Assembly (NCBI GenBank): GCA_902584225.1
Contig: CACHYX010000001.1
Span: 1 to 64,000, forward strand
Reading direction: 5' to 3'
DNA from: an uncultured Pelagibacteraceae bacterium
Lineage (GTDB): Bacteria; Pseudomonadota; Alphaproteobacteria; Pelagibacterales; Pelagibacteraceae
DNA length: 64,000 nt
Shown here: positions 1 to 9,103 of the stretch, in pieces
How the letters are laid out: each line of letters starts with the position of its first letter
Position numbering within the stretch: position 1 is the first letter of the stretch
Made by a program: the position numbers and the translations under genes
The notes under the pieces: generated by a model
Seen by the model: the letters and a program-made list of their open reading frames with translations, nothing else
Told to the model about the DNA's origin: nothing
Database searches by the model: none

Positions 1-87
1 ATTGATTTTTTGTCAAAGCTGAAAAAAGATATTTTAATAAAAAAATTATCTAAAAACAAAAATACATCTAGTAGAGTAATTGTGTAA
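1..87 (+). CDS. def: Peptide deformylase, C-terminal end (partial)
   Basis: The window opens inside a reading frame that runs 28 codons to a TAA at 85-87. Its start resembles the helical tail of peptide deformylase, with Phe-Leu-Ser-Lys-Leu-Lys then a Lys-rich end. The enzyme removes the formyl group from nascent proteins. The stop abuts the ATG of fmt, and def-fmt is a classic bacterial pair in which fmt adds the formyl group and def removes it. The active-site motifs lie outside the window, so the call rests on the tail and the neighbour. Confidence 0.7.
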   Translation: MDFLSKLKKDILIKKLSKNKNTSSRVIV

Positions 88-1017
88 ATGTCAGATAATA
101 TTATTTTTATGGGCACTTCAAAATTTGCTGTTCCCATACTTGAAAAGATAAGTGGGAGTGAACTCAATATTTCTGTTGTTTACACACAACCGCCAAAAAA
201 ATCCAGTAGAGGAATGAAAATTCAAAAAACTCCAATCCAAGTTAAATCCGAATTACTTGGTTTACCAATTAGAACTCCAAGTAGTCTTAAAAATAATGTT
301 GATGAGTATAATTTTATAAAAAAGATAAAACCTACAATTGTTGTAGTAATTTCATACGGTCAAATTATACCGAAGGAACTTTTGGGACTTTCCAAAAATG
401 GTTTTTTAAATATTCATGCATCTATCTTGCCCAAATATAGAGGTGCTGCACCTATACAGAGAGCAATAATGAGCCAGGATATTGAAACGGGAATTAGTTT
501 TATGAAAATTAATGAACATCTAGATACTGGTCCTCTTCTTGAAACTTATAAAATTAAAATCGACCCAAATTTAAATGCAACCGAGCTTGAAAAAAGTTTA
601 TCTAAATTGGCAGCTGAAAAAATAATTGAGAACATTAATAACATTATTAAAGGCAAAGCGAAATTTAAGGAACAAGATCATTCAGAGGCAACATATGCTG
701 AAAAAATAAGTAAAAAAGAGGGGAAAATAAGTTGGAATGATAATGCAAAGAAAATTATTGGAAGAATTAACGGTTTGCATCCTAATCCAGGAGCGTATTT
801 TATATTTAAAGGAGATAGATATAAAATATTAAAAGCTGAAATTGGAAATGGATCAGGACCCTGTGGCGAAGTTCTAAATGACAAACTTGAGATAGCATGC
901 TCAAATAATGAAAGCATAAAAGTTATTGAAATTCAAAAAGAGGGAAAAAAAATTCAAGAAATAAATGAATTTTTGAATGGTTCAAAAATAAGTAAAGGCT
1001 GCAACCTTAATGAATAG
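88..1017 (+). CDS. fmt: Methionyl-tRNA formyltransferase
   Basis: Transfers a formyl group from 10-formyl-tetrahydrofolate to Met-tRNAfMet for translation initiation. The 309-residue length is usual. The N-terminal hydrolase fold starts with an IIFMGTSKFAVP strand. The active site reads N108-x-H110, followed by the SILPKYRGAAPIQ signature, and D146 sits in the HLDTG motif. The C-terminal tRNA-binding domain follows from about residue 205. The ATG directly follows the def stop, and the 3' end overlaps truA by 8 bases, so def-fmt-truA is probably one transcript. Confidence 0.97.
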   Translation: MSDNIIFMGTSKFAVPILEKISGSELNISVVYTQPPKKSSRGMKIQKTPIQVKSELLGLPIRTPSSLKNNVDEYNFIKKIKPTIVVVISYGQIIPKELLGLSKNGFLNIHASILPKYRGAAPIQRAIMSQDIETGISFMKINEHLDTGPLLETYKIKIDPNLNATELEKSLSKLAAEKIIENINNIIKGKAKFKEQDHSEATYAEKISKKEGKISWNDNAKKIIGRINGLHPNPGAYFIFKGDRYKILKAEIGNGSGPCGEVLNDKLEIACSNNESIKVIEIQKEGKKIQEINEFLNGSKISKGCNLNE

Positions 1018-1750
1018 ATATCAAATTCTTATTGAGTATGTTGGTACTAATTATAATGGATGGCAGGTGCAGAAAAAAGGTAATACAATTCAAGGGAGAA
1101 TTCAAAATACTATTTCCAAAATTTTAAAGGAAAAGATAAATATAATAGGATCAGGTAGAACTGATTCTGGAGTACATGCCTTAGGACAATCAGCCCATTT
1201 TGATACAAGCAAGAAAATAAAAGATAGCTATAAATTTTTAAAATCCGTTAATCATTTTTTATCAAGGTACAGCATTAGTATTTTGGACTTAAAAGAAAGG
1301 AAGATCACTTTTCACGCTAGATATTCTGCAAAAGCGAGAATATATAAATATGTTATTTTAAATCGAAAATCTAGATCTGTGTTAAAAAATCAAAGGTGTT
1401 GGCACATAATAAAAAAACTTGATCTAGCAATGATTAAAAAAGGAGCAAAAAAATTAATTGGAACAAAAGATTTTTCAACATTTAGATCATCAAGCTGCTC
1501 AGCGAAAACTCCAGTAAGAACAATTAAATCAATAAAATTTTTAACTAAACAAGACATTATTGAGATTGAGATAAAAGCTCAGTCATTTCTTCAAAATCAG
1601 GTAAGATCAATGGTTGGTTGTTTGAGGTATATTGGTGAGGGTAAGTGGAGTATTCAAAAATTCGACAAAATAATCAAATCAAAAAAAAGAACTAGTTGTG
1701 CACCTCCTGCCCCAGCAGAGGGACTATATTTAACTAAAGTGATTTATTAG
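1010..1750 (+). CDS. truA: tRNA pseudouridine(38-40) synthase TruA
   Basis: Converts uridines 38-40 of the tRNA anticodon stem to pseudouridine. The 246-residue protein has the catalytic aspartate D52 in GSGRTDSGVHALGQ and the C-terminal QVRSMVG motif typical of TruA. It starts inside the end of fmt and runs convergently into the SET-domain gene, sharing 4 bases with it at the stop. A def/fmt/truA/dap cluster is conserved in Alphaproteobacteria, although dapE and dapD lie on the other strand here. Confidence 0.97.
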   Translation: MNRYQILIEYVGTNYNGWQVQKKGNTIQGRIQNTISKILKEKINIIGSGRTDSGVHALGQSAHFDTSKKIKDSYKFLKSVNHFLSRYSISILDLKERKITFHARYSAKARIYKYVILNRKSRSVLKNQRCWHIIKKLDLAMIKKGAKKLIGTKDFSTFRSSSCSAKTPVRTIKSIKFLTKQDIIEIEIKAQSFLQNQVRSMVGCLRYIGEGKWSIQKFDKIIKSKKRTSCAPPAPAEGLYLTKVIY

Positions 1751-2217
1751 ATTTTTTTTTTACTTAAAGCGAATTTTTTATTTATCCTAAACCTTGAACC
1801 TGCTCTTACAATATAACCACAACAATTTTTTGCACCACATTTACAAGGAAACTGTTTGTAATCTTTATCAAATCCAAAACCATAGTCACAGGTGAGTTCT
1901 TCTCCTTTTTTAATATCTCTTATTGCTGACACCCATACCTTAAGACCTTTTCCCTCATAGTCACAATTATTATTACATGAATGATTTATCAAACCGGCAG
2001 TATTCCAATGGAAATCTCCGTCTAGGGTGTATCTATTATTAAGTGTGAATAAATATATTGGTTTATTATTGTCAAATTTTGCTGACTCCTCAACTTCTCT
2101 ATTGGTAATGATTTTTCCAACATAATTAATTATTTTTGTTCCTTCTTTAATGTCTTTTGTTGCATATAAACCTCGTTTGTTGTCTATTTTAGACTTTTTG
2201 ATCTTATACAGTTTCAT
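1747..2217 (-). CDS. SET-domain protein-lysine N-methyltransferase
   Basis: A 156-residue protein made almost only of a SET domain, which methylates lysine side chains with S-adenosylmethionine. Visible signatures are RGLYATKDIKEGTKI near the start, the NHSCNNNC knot motif at about residues 90-97, GEELTCDYGFG at about 117-127, and a post-SET cysteine cluster CKCGAKNCCGYI. The set of motifs is complete, so it should be active. The stop of the histone-deacetylase-like gene overlaps this ATG by one base, suggesting co-transcription. The substrate is unknown. Confidence 0.92.
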   Translation of the reverse strand: MKLYKIKKSKIDNKRGLYATKDIKEGTKIINYVGKIITNREVEESAKFDNNKPIYLFTLNNRYTLDGDFHWNTAGLINHSCNNNCDYEGKGLKVWVSAIRDIKKGEELTCDYGFGFDKDYKQFPCKCGAKNCCGYIVRAGSRFRINKKFALSKKKI

Positions 2218-3140
2218 TAATTATTTTCTACAAGAGCATTTACATGATTAAATGCACTATCTGCAAGGGCATTAAGGTCGTACCCTCCTTCTAACACTGA
2301 TATAACTTTTCCATGAGTGAACTCATTTGTTGCTTTAAGAGTTCTTTTTGTAATTTCATAAAAATCTTCAGATTTTAATTCAAACTGTGCTAGAGGATCA
2401 GCAATATTTGCATCAAAGCCCATACTTAGGATCAAAAATTCAGGTTTAAATTCAACCAATTTATCTAAAACTCTATCCAAAGCATTCATATATTTCTCTG
2501 ATGTAGTCCCAGCAGGAAGAGGCACATTGAAAATATTATTATGCTTACCTTTTTCTTTTTCGCTTCCGGTTCCTGGATAAAATGGATATTGGTGTGTAGA
2601 CAAGTATAAAATATTTTTATTATCATAAAAAATATCTTGTGTTCCATTTCCATGGTGAACATCTGGATCGAAAATTGCAATTTTTTTATATTTATACTTT
2701 CCCATGAGATAATGAGCAGCAACCGCACAATTATTGTATATACAAAAACCCATCGCTTTATTTTTTTCTGCATGGTGTCCAGGAGGTCTCACTGCACAAA
2801 AAGCATTTCTAAATTTTTTCTGTTCAACTCCGTCTATTGCTTTAATTACTGATCCTACTGCGTCTAGTGTTGCATCTTTACTTCCAGGCGAAATTATAGT
2901 GTCCCCATCTAAAAATTTTAATCCTTGATTAGGAAAACTTTTTTTTACCATATCAACATAATTTTCATCATGAACTTTTTTTAATATATTTTGATCAAAA
3001 GAAACTGGCTTATCCCAAATTAAACTTTTATTTTTTTTAAGTCTTTCGGTTATCGCTGTAACTCTTTTAGGTTGTTCAGGATGACCATCACCCGTTAAAT
3101 GATTTGTAGATGTTTTTGAAGATATTATCGCTGTTTTCAT
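2217..3140 (-). CDS. Histone deacetylase family (acetoin utilization/APAH-type) hydrolase
   Basis: Zinc-dependent deacetylase of the arginase/HDAC fold, 307 residues. Visible motifs are RPPGHHA with the tandem His, the DPDVHHGNGTQ metal loop, MGFDANIADPLA with the third metal ligand, and EGGYDL with the catalytic Tyr. The usual FDAH reads FDAN here. Bacterial relatives deacetylate proteins or acetylpolyamines, and the substrate cannot be told from sequence. It overlaps dapE upstream by 4 bases and the SET gene downstream by one, so a deacetylase and a lysine methyltransferase are translationally linked. Confidence 0.9.
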   Translation of the reverse strand: MKTAIISSKTSTNHLTGDGHPEQPKRVTAITERLKKNKSLIWDKPVSFDQNILKKVHDENYVDMVKKSFPNQGLKFLDGDTIISPGSKDATLDAVGSVIKAIDGVEQKKFRNAFCAVRPPGHHAEKNKAMGFCIYNNCAVAAHYLMGKYKYKKIAIFDPDVHHGNGTQDIFYDNKNILYLSTHQYPFYPGTGSEKEKGKHNNIFNVPLPAGTTSEKYMNALDRVLDKLVEFKPEFLILSMGFDANIADPLAQFELKSEDFYEITKRTLKATNEFTHGKVISVLEGGYDLNALADSAFNHVNALVENN

Positions 3141-4294
3141 GAAAAATAATTATCTAGAATATTAGCATAAATTTTAGTTAATTTTTTTAGATCTTTTATT
3201 GATACTGCTTCATCAATCTTGTGCATTGTTTTTCCCACAAGACCAAATTCCAAACAAGGAGATATATTTTTTAAAAATCTAGCATCAGAGGTTCCTCCTG
3301 TTGTCGAAAGTTTTGGTCTAACTTTTGTAATTTTTTTTATAACATTTTGTATCATATTTGTTGTAGCATTTTGTTTTGTTAAAAATGCCTCACCAGAAAC
3401 TCTATAATCTATTTTAAATTTTGATTTATTTTTTTTGTTTATTTTAGTTAAAATTTTATTAATTCTTTTTTTGATAGAACCTGATGAGTGCTTGTTATTA
3501 AACCTTATATTAAAAGTCGCATTAGCAGTTTTAGGAATAACGTTATCGGTGTTATTATCAATATTAATTTTTGTAATCTCTAAGTTCGTAGGCTGAAAAT
3601 TTTTAGTACCTTTATCAAATTTTATATTTTTAAGTTCATTTAAAATTTTTATAATTATTGTTGAGGGATTATTTGCTCTATGAGGATAAGCAACATGTCC
3701 TTGGGTACCAATTATCTTTATTTTTCCAGATAAACTTCCTCTTCGACCAATTTTTATCATTTCTCCTAATTTATTTGGATTCGTTGGTTCACCAACCAAA
3801 CAAAAATTAATTTTTTCCTTTTTCTTTTTTAAATAATCTACGACTTTTTTTGTACCGTTTACAGCATCTCCTTCTTCATCACCTGTTATTAAAAGACTAA
3901 TTGAACCATTAAAACTTTTATTATTATTTAAAAAAATACTTACAGCTGAAACAAAAGCTGCTACTGAGCCCTTCATATCATTTGCACCTCTACCAATTAA
4001 ATGACCTTTTTTGATAGAGGGTCTGAAAGGATTAACCGTCCAGTCTTTTATGTTTCCAGGGGGAACAACATCTAGATGGCCTGCAAAACAAAAATTAGGT
4101 TCTTTACTTCCTAGCCTAGCATATAAATTTTTTACTGGTTGAAAATTTTTTTCCTTAAAATTTAAAATTTTAGTTTTGAAACCAATTTTCTTAAGTTTTT
4201 TTTCTAAAAATTTCATAACACCTACATCTCTAGGTGTTATTGATGGGAACTTCATTAGCTCTTTAGCTAATTGTAATTCGTTTATTTTTTGCAT
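3137..4294 (-). CDS. dapE: Succinyl-diaminopimelate desuccinylase
   Basis: Hydrolyses N-succinyl-LL-diaminopimelate to LL-diaminopimelate and succinate in lysine and peptidoglycan synthesis. This M20 metallopeptidase of 385 residues shows FAGHLDVVPPG (metal ligand His and Asp), GRGANDMKGSVAA, the catalytic GDEEGDA and the C-terminal ATGGTSDARF-like segment (here TTGGTSDARFL). It lies two bases after dapD and overlaps the deacetylase gene downstream. The pairing with dapD confirms the succinylase branch of lysine synthesis. Confidence 0.96.
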   Translation of the reverse strand: MQKINELQLAKELMKFPSITPRDVGVMKFLEKKLKKIGFKTKILNFKEKNFQPVKNLYARLGSKEPNFCFAGHLDVVPPGNIKDWTVNPFRPSIKKGHLIGRGANDMKGSVAAFVSAVSIFLNNNKSFNGSISLLITGDEEGDAVNGTKKVVDYLKKKKEKINFCLVGEPTNPNKLGEMIKIGRRGSLSGKIKIIGTQGHVAYPHRANNPSTIIIKILNELKNIKFDKGTKNFQPTNLEITKINIDNNTDNVIPKTANATFNIRFNNKHSSGSIKKRINKILTKINKKNKSKFKIDYRVSGEAFLTKQNATTNMIQNVIKKITKVRPKLSTTGGTSDARFLKNISPCLEFGLVGKTMHKIDEAVSIKDLKKLTKIYANILDNYFS

Positions 4295-4296
4295 AA

Positions 4297-5100
4297 TTAG
4301 TCTCTTAAAAGATCGTTAATTGATGTCTTTGACCTCGTCTTTGCGTCAACAGTTTTTATTATATGAACAGCATAAAGATCTTTATGAATACCAGGCACCA
4401 CAACTGAATAAGGTGGAACACGACCTTTTGTGATTTCGCCATTTGATCTGTTTACAATTTTGGTACTTTGACCAATGTAACATCCCATTGAAAGAACACT
4501 ACCTTCTCCCACTATAACGCCCTCTACAACTTCTGACATTGCTCCAACAAAGACATTATCTTCAATTATAGTTGGAAGTGCTTGTGCGGGTTCTAAAACT
4601 CCACCAATACCTGACCCAGCCGATATATGACAATTTTCTCCAATTTGACAGCAGCTACCAGCTCTACTAAAAGTATCCATCATTGTTCCAGCGCCGATGT
4701 ATGCTCCTATGTTTACATAACAAGGCATAAGCACGGCATTTTTTCCAATAAAAGATCCTGGTCTTACTGGACTATTAGGTGTCATTCGAAATCCGGCAGC
4801 CTCATGTTGTTCCTTTGTCCAATTAGCTGTTTTACCTTTTAATAAGTGAGCTTTATCGTACCAGCTACTATAAGGACCGCTTAAATTATCCATCGGGTGA
4901 ATTCTAAAACTAAGCATGATAGCCTTTTTAAGATATTGGTGGGTTTTCCATTCCCCATTAATTTTTTCTGCTACGCGAGATTTACCACTATCTAAATCTT
5001 TAATTACTTGGTTTATTGCATCCTTTAAAGATTGATCTGAGTTTTGATTTACTTGGTCTTTTTTTTCCCAAGCATCATTAATTATTTTTTCTAAGGACAT
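4297..5100 (-). CDS. dapD: 2,3,4,5-tetrahydropyridine-2,6-dicarboxylate N-succinyltransferase
   Basis: Succinylates tetrahydrodipicolinate with succinyl-CoA, the step before the aminotransferase and DapE. The 267-residue length is typical. The middle and C-terminal parts form a left-handed beta helix of hexapeptide repeats, visible as a run of VLMPCYVNIGAYIGAGTMMD-like and CHISAGSGIGGV units. It lies between the nucleotidase gene (3-base gap) and dapE (2-base gap), in the alphaproteobacterial order argB-nucleotidase-dapD-dapE. Confidence 0.96.
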   Translation of the reverse strand: MSLEKIINDAWEKKDQVNQNSDQSLKDAINQVIKDLDSGKSRVAEKINGEWKTHQYLKKAIMLSFRIHPMDNLSGPYSSWYDKAHLLKGKTANWTKEQHEAAGFRMTPNSPVRPGSFIGKNAVLMPCYVNIGAYIGAGTMMDTFSRAGSCCQIGENCHISAGSGIGGVLEPAQALPTIIEDNVFVGAMSEVVEGVIVGEGSVLSMGCYIGQSTKIVNRSNGEITKGRVPPYSVVVPGIHKDLYAVHIIKTVDAKTRSKTSINDLLRD

Positions 5101-5103
5101 AAT

Positions 5104-5796
5104 TTATTTACTTTTTAATAACCTTATTTCTTTAAGAAATAAAGATAGATTTTCGATTTTATGAGAAATATAATCTTTATCAGAGTCAATTTTTCCAAAA
5201 TGCTCATCATTGATTAACCAAACAGTTGTGCAGCCTCTCTCAAAGCCAATACTTAAATTTTTAGCTATATCTTCAATATAAATTGTTTCTTTGGGGTTAA
5301 TACCAAATTTTTTAACCATTAAATCAAAGGTCTGAGCTTCTGGTTTAGGAATATATCCAGCATCCTTTATATCGAACACTTTTTCTTTTTCAAAAAGGTC
5401 ATAAATACCTAATCGGGTTAAAATATTTTGAGCATGTTCTGCGCTACCATTTGTAAAAATAAATTTTTCCATATTTAAGTTCTCTAGCTCATTTCTCATT
5501 ATTTTGTCCTCTTTCATGAATGAAATATCTATATCGTGCACATATTTAAGAAATTCATCTCCAATAACATTATGGTGTAACATAAGACCATTTAGACTTG
5601 TATTGTATTTGTAAAAATAATTTGTTTGAAGTTCTTTTGCCTTTTTTTCATCTAATCCAAGTTTTTCCTGAATAAAAAGAGTCATTCTTTTTGATACAAG
5701 ACCAAAGACTCTTTCTAAAGGATAACCATTATGAGAACCATAGCAAACCCCATCAAGGTCCAAAAGAAGGTATTTCATTTCTTTCAAACTTTTCAT
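5104..5796 (-). CDS. HAD-family pyrimidine 5'-nucleotidase
   Basis: A 230-residue haloacid dehalogenase fold phosphatase. The nucleophile motif is LLLDLDGVCYG at about residues 10-20, motif II is FTNGSA, and the acidic motif is YIEDIAKN near residue 174. Family members related to yeast SDT1 and PHM8 dephosphorylate pyrimidine nucleotides. A gene of this family between argB and dapD is the standard alphaproteobacterial arrangement. The start overlaps the argB stop by 4 bases. A second ATG six codons in would still leave the full domain. Confidence 0.88.
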   Translation of the reverse strand: MKSLKEMKYLLLDLDGVCYGSHNGYPLERVFGLVSKRMTLFIQEKLGLDEKKAKELQTNYFYKYNTSLNGLMLHHNVIGDEFLKYVHDIDISFMKEDKIMRNELENLNMEKFIFTNGSAEHAQNILTRLGIYDLFEKEKVFDIKDAGYIPKPEAQTFDLMVKKFGINPKETIYIEDIAKNLSIGFERGCTTVWLINDEHFGKIDSDKDYISHKIENLSLFLKEIRLLKSK

Positions 5797-6641
5797 TTTC
5801 TTATTAATGTTCCCGATCCTTTATCGGAAAATAATTCAAATAAAACTGAACGAGGTTTACGACCGTCAATTATACCAACTGCAGTTACATCGTTTTTCAC
5901 AGCATCAAGACAAGTATTAATTTTTGGTATCATACCCTCAGTAATTGTTTTATCTTCTATCATTTCAATTATTTTTGAAGAATTAATTTCCGAAATAAGT
6001 TTCTTCTCTCTATTCAAAACGCCCTCAACATTTGTCATTAAAAGAAGTCTTCTTGATTTAAGAGATTTCGCAACTGCTCCAGCTGCATGATCTCCATTAA
6101 TATTGTAGGTCTGTTTATTTTCTCCTAGTCCTAAAGGGGAGATAATAGGTACAATATTGTTTTTTAATTTTCCAAAAATAGTCCCTGTATTAATTTTATC
6201 AGGAATTCCTACAAAACCAAGTTCCTTTTGTTCAGGTATAATTTCTATAACATTATCTTTTTTTGTATGCAGTGAGGCTGCCAGGGATCCAATTTTTTTT
6301 AGAGAATTTACAATATCCTCATTAAACTCAATAAGCACTGTCTCAACAACATTTATAATTTTTTCATCAGTAACTCTAAGACCTCTTATAAATTTGGACT
6401 CAATATTTTGTTTAGATAGCTCTCTTTTTATTCTTGGTCCTCCTCCGTGAACAACAACTACTTGCAAACCAAGCTTGTTAAGTACACTTAAATCTTTAAT
6501 AAAATTATCAAAAATTTTTCTATCAATAAATACATTGCCCCCATACTTAATAACTATTATTTCATTTTTGTATTTCTCAACATATTTCAAAACTTCTTCG
6601 ATTGGCGGTCCGTCTGTAGGTAAAATCTTTTTTAAATCCAT
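5793..6641 (-). CDS. argB: Acetylglutamate kinase
   Basis: Phosphorylates N-acetylglutamate in arginine synthesis. The glycine-rich IVIKYGGNVF and VVVHGGGPRIK motifs mark the amino-acid kinase fold, and a SLGLGE-type and INGDHAAGAVAK segment follows. I place the start at 6641, giving 282 residues. An in-frame ATG further upstream would run 79 bases into yidC, whereas this ATG overlaps the yidC stop as TAATG, the overlap style seen across the window. In most Alphaproteobacteria engB lies between yidC and argB, but it is absent here. Confidence 0.95.
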   Translation of the reverse strand: MDLKKILPTDGPPIEEVLKYVEKYKNEIIVIKYGGNVFIDRKIFDNFIKDLSVLNKLGLQVVVVHGGGPRIKRELSKQNIESKFIRGLRVTDEKIINVVETVLIEFNEDIVNSLKKIGSLAASLHTKKDNVIEIIPEQKELGFVGIPDKINTGTIFGKLKNNIVPIISPLGLGENKQTYNINGDHAAGAVAKSLKSRRLLLMTNVEGVLNREKKLISEINSSKIIEMIEDKTITEGMIPKINTCLDAVKNDVTAVGIIDGRKPRSVLFELFSDKGSGTLIRK

Positions 6642-8326
6642 TATTGGGAGGTTTTCACAGTAGTTCTCTTCATAATGACGTACTGTTGAGCCATTGTAAG
6701 AATATTGTTGGCCGTCCAATACAGAACTAATCCCGAAGGGAAAGGTGCAAGTATTACAGTTAAGAAGACAGGAAAAAACATAAAAATTTTCTTTTGTATA
6801 TCATCTTGTGGAGCTGGATTAAGTTTCTGTTGCGCCCACATTGTTAGACCCATTAGCACGGGTAACGCACCGATGATTAAAAAGTCAGGTGGTGACCATG
6901 GTATCAGTCCAAATAAATTAAAAATTGATGTGGGGTCTTTTTCAGAAAGATCTTTTATCCATCCAAAAAAGGGCTGATGTCTCATTTCAATTGTTACAAA
7001 CAACATTTTATAAATAGCGAAAAAAAATGGTATAGAAATTAAAATTGGTACACAACCACTTACAGGATTAACTCCTTCTTTCTTATAAAGTTGCATAATT
7101 GCCTGCTGAAGTTTCATCTTATCGTCTTTATGAACTTCTTTAAGACGAGCCATTTCGGGTTGTAAAATTTTCATACGACTCATAGATCTAAATGCATAAT
7201 TGTTGAGTGGGAAGAACAATAATCTTAAACAAACAGTTATTAATATAATTGCTAATCCATAATTTCCCGCAAGTTTAAAAAAGTAATCATTTAAAAAAAA
7301 TAAAGGTTTTACAATCCAATAAAACCAGCCCCAGTCAATGACAAGGTCAAATTTTGATAATCCTAATTTCTCATTATATTCATCAATTACATCTACTTCT
7401 TTTGCGGCAATAACAATATCAACTTTATTACTAATTTGCTTTTTAGGTTATGCCTCTAAAGCCTCAGTTTCTATATAACTAATTTTAAATTTTTCACTGT
7501 ACTCAAAGTCCGCTCTAAAATTTTTGTTCCTTTCTGGTATTAAGCTTGTAAGCCAATATTTATCAGTAATACCTAGAAAACCTTTTTCAGCATTTATAGA
7601 ATATTTTTTGTTTATTACATCGTCATAATCTTTTTCCACTAACTGATCATCAAACACCCCAAGTGGTCCCTCATGTAAAATAAAAAAATTTACTATATCT
7701 CTAGGAATATTTTTTCGGATAATTTGACTATATGGATAAAAATTATATATTTTGTTAGTATTATTTTTTATTTTTTGGTTAACAGTAAATAAAAATTTAT
7801 TATCAATGCTAATAATTTTTTCAAAAGTGAGTCCTTGAGCATTTTTCCATATTAATTTAACATCATTTCCTGGGGAAAGTTTTGTGTTTCCCTCTACTTT
7901 CCATTTTGATTTATTATTTGGTAAATCAATATTTTTATTGTTACTAACCCAGCCTGTTTCTAAGTAATATGTATCAGAGGCGCTTCTTGGATTAAGTAGT
8001 ACTACCTTTTTTTTACCCTCGAGTTTTGCATTGTAATTTTTAAAAAGTAAATCATCTATAATTGCACCTTTTAAAGAAATTGAACCCTTAACGTTATCGT
8101 TTTCAAATATAATTCTTTCATCTTTATTTAAAGCCTCTTTTCTTGAAAGAAGGTTATTAGTTTCAGAATTTTCTATCTCTGGAGCATCTAAACTTTTAAC
8201 TGAGTCTATTCTTTTTTGCTTTATCTTTTCTCGATCTTCTGGTGAAGGTGAAAAAAATAAAGCCCACAAAACAATTATTGCTGCACTGAGTGATATAGCT
8301 GCGATTATATTTTTATTTGAGTCCAT
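6641..8326 (-). pseudogene. yidC: Membrane protein insertase YidC, interrupted by one in-frame TAA
   Basis: YidC inserts and folds inner-membrane proteins with or without SecYEG. From the ATG at 8326 the frame carries an N-terminal membrane helix (about residues 7-25) and the periplasmic beta domain, then meets TAA at 7450-7448. The same frame continues without a shift through a further 268 codons containing FDLVIDWGWFYW, the conserved hydrophobic helices and the GCVPILISIPFFFAIYKML core. Total length would be 562 codons, normal for the family. The break is thus one codon in an essential gene. It could be a sequence error, a rare variant or readthrough. It sits in rpmH-rnpA-yidD-yidC. Confidence 0.9.
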
Positions 8327-8328
8327 TT

Positions 8329-8571
8329 TTAATTTTTATTTTTTTTAACTGGTTCAAATCCTTCACCACCACCAAGGAATTTTATGGGATGACAACTTAA
8401 AACTCTTTTAGTACCTTTGAAAAAACCTTTAATCAGACCATATTCCTCTAAAGATTCTATAAAATACTCTGAACAAGTTGGTAAATACCTACAGTTGTTA
8501 CCCAGTAAAGGTGAGATTAAGTACTGATAAAACTTTATTATCTTGATAATAATCTTGGTTAAAATCTTCAT
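8329..8571 (-). CDS. yidD: Membrane protein insertion efficiency factor YidD
   Basis: A small amphipathic inner-membrane-associated protein of 80 residues that aids YidC-dependent insertion. The signature LIIKFYQYLISPLLGNNCRYLPTCS and the downstream SCHPIKFLGGGEGFEPV are diagnostic for the family. It overlaps rnpA by one base (TAATG) and ends two bases before yidC, in the universal order rpmH-rnpA-yidD-yidC. Confidence 0.96.
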   Translation of the reverse strand: MKILTKIIIKIIKFYQYLISPLLGNNCRYLPTCSEYFIESLEEYGLIKGFFKGTKRVLSCHPIKFLGGGEGFEPVKKNKN

Positions 8572-8912
8572 TAGCTTATTTTTTCAAAACTTTTTTGTAA
8601 TGCCTCTTTAATTTCATCGTATTTTTCCTCTAAAACACTTTTTTTTGCAAGAACTAAATAAGAAAAGTTAAGATTTAATTTAGCTATTTTAGTTATTGCA
8701 TATGTCATATTTTTGAGCCTTCTTTTTATCTTATTTCTATCAACGGCCTTACCCATTTTCTTTTTTGCCACAAAACTAATATTGAGACATGTATTTTTTT
8801 TATCAGGAATCTTTTTAAAAAAAATTGTTAGATATGAATTAGAAATTTTTTTTCCGTGAAGTAGTTTTTTAAAGTCCTCATTCTTTGAGAGACTTCTGAT
8901 TTTAATATTCAT
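8571..8912 (-). CDS. rnpA: Ribonuclease P protein component
   Basis: Protein subunit of RNase P, which cleaves 5' leaders from tRNA precursors together with the catalytic RNA. The 113-residue basic protein contains the RNA-binding RNR signature, seen here as AVDRNKIKRRLKN around residues 57-69, preceded by ISFVAKKKMGKA. It starts within the rpmH stop codon (TAATG) and ends in the yidD start, so translation of these genes is tightly linked. The RNA subunit gene was not found in this window. Confidence 0.94.
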   Translation of the reverse strand: MNIKIRSLSKNEDFKKLLHGKKISNSYLTIFFKKIPDKKNTCLNISFVAKKKMGKAVDRNKIKRRLKNMTYAITKIAKLNLNFSYLVLAKKSVLEEKYDEIKEALQKSFEKIS

Positions 8913-9046
8913 TAAACAGTAAGTTTTTTTCGACCTTTTCTTCTTCTTCTGGCAAGAAGTTTTTTTCCACCTTTTGTTTTCATTTTTGATCTAAATCCGT
9001 GGCGTCTTTTTCTGACGAGTTTACTTGGCTGATAAGTTCTTTTCAT
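8912..9046 (-). CDS. rpmH: 50S ribosomal protein L34
   Basis: A 44-residue, extremely basic ribosomal protein of the large subunit. The translation begins [20 protein letters not shown] and ends in a [10 protein letters not shown] tail, which fits the whole family from end to end. It is the first gene of the minus-strand rpmH-rnpA-yidD-yidC-argB run. The 57-base gap to the divergent TVP38 gene at 9104 should contain its promoter; AT-rich TATAAT-like stretches lie there on both strands. Confidence 0.97.
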   Translation of the reverse strand: MKRTYQPSKLVRKRRHGFRSKMKTKGGKKLLARRRRKGRKKLTV

Positions 9047-9103
9047 AAGATTTTAATTATGTAGTATTAAAAATTTAAGTATTTATAATGTAAAATCTAT
9101 AAT

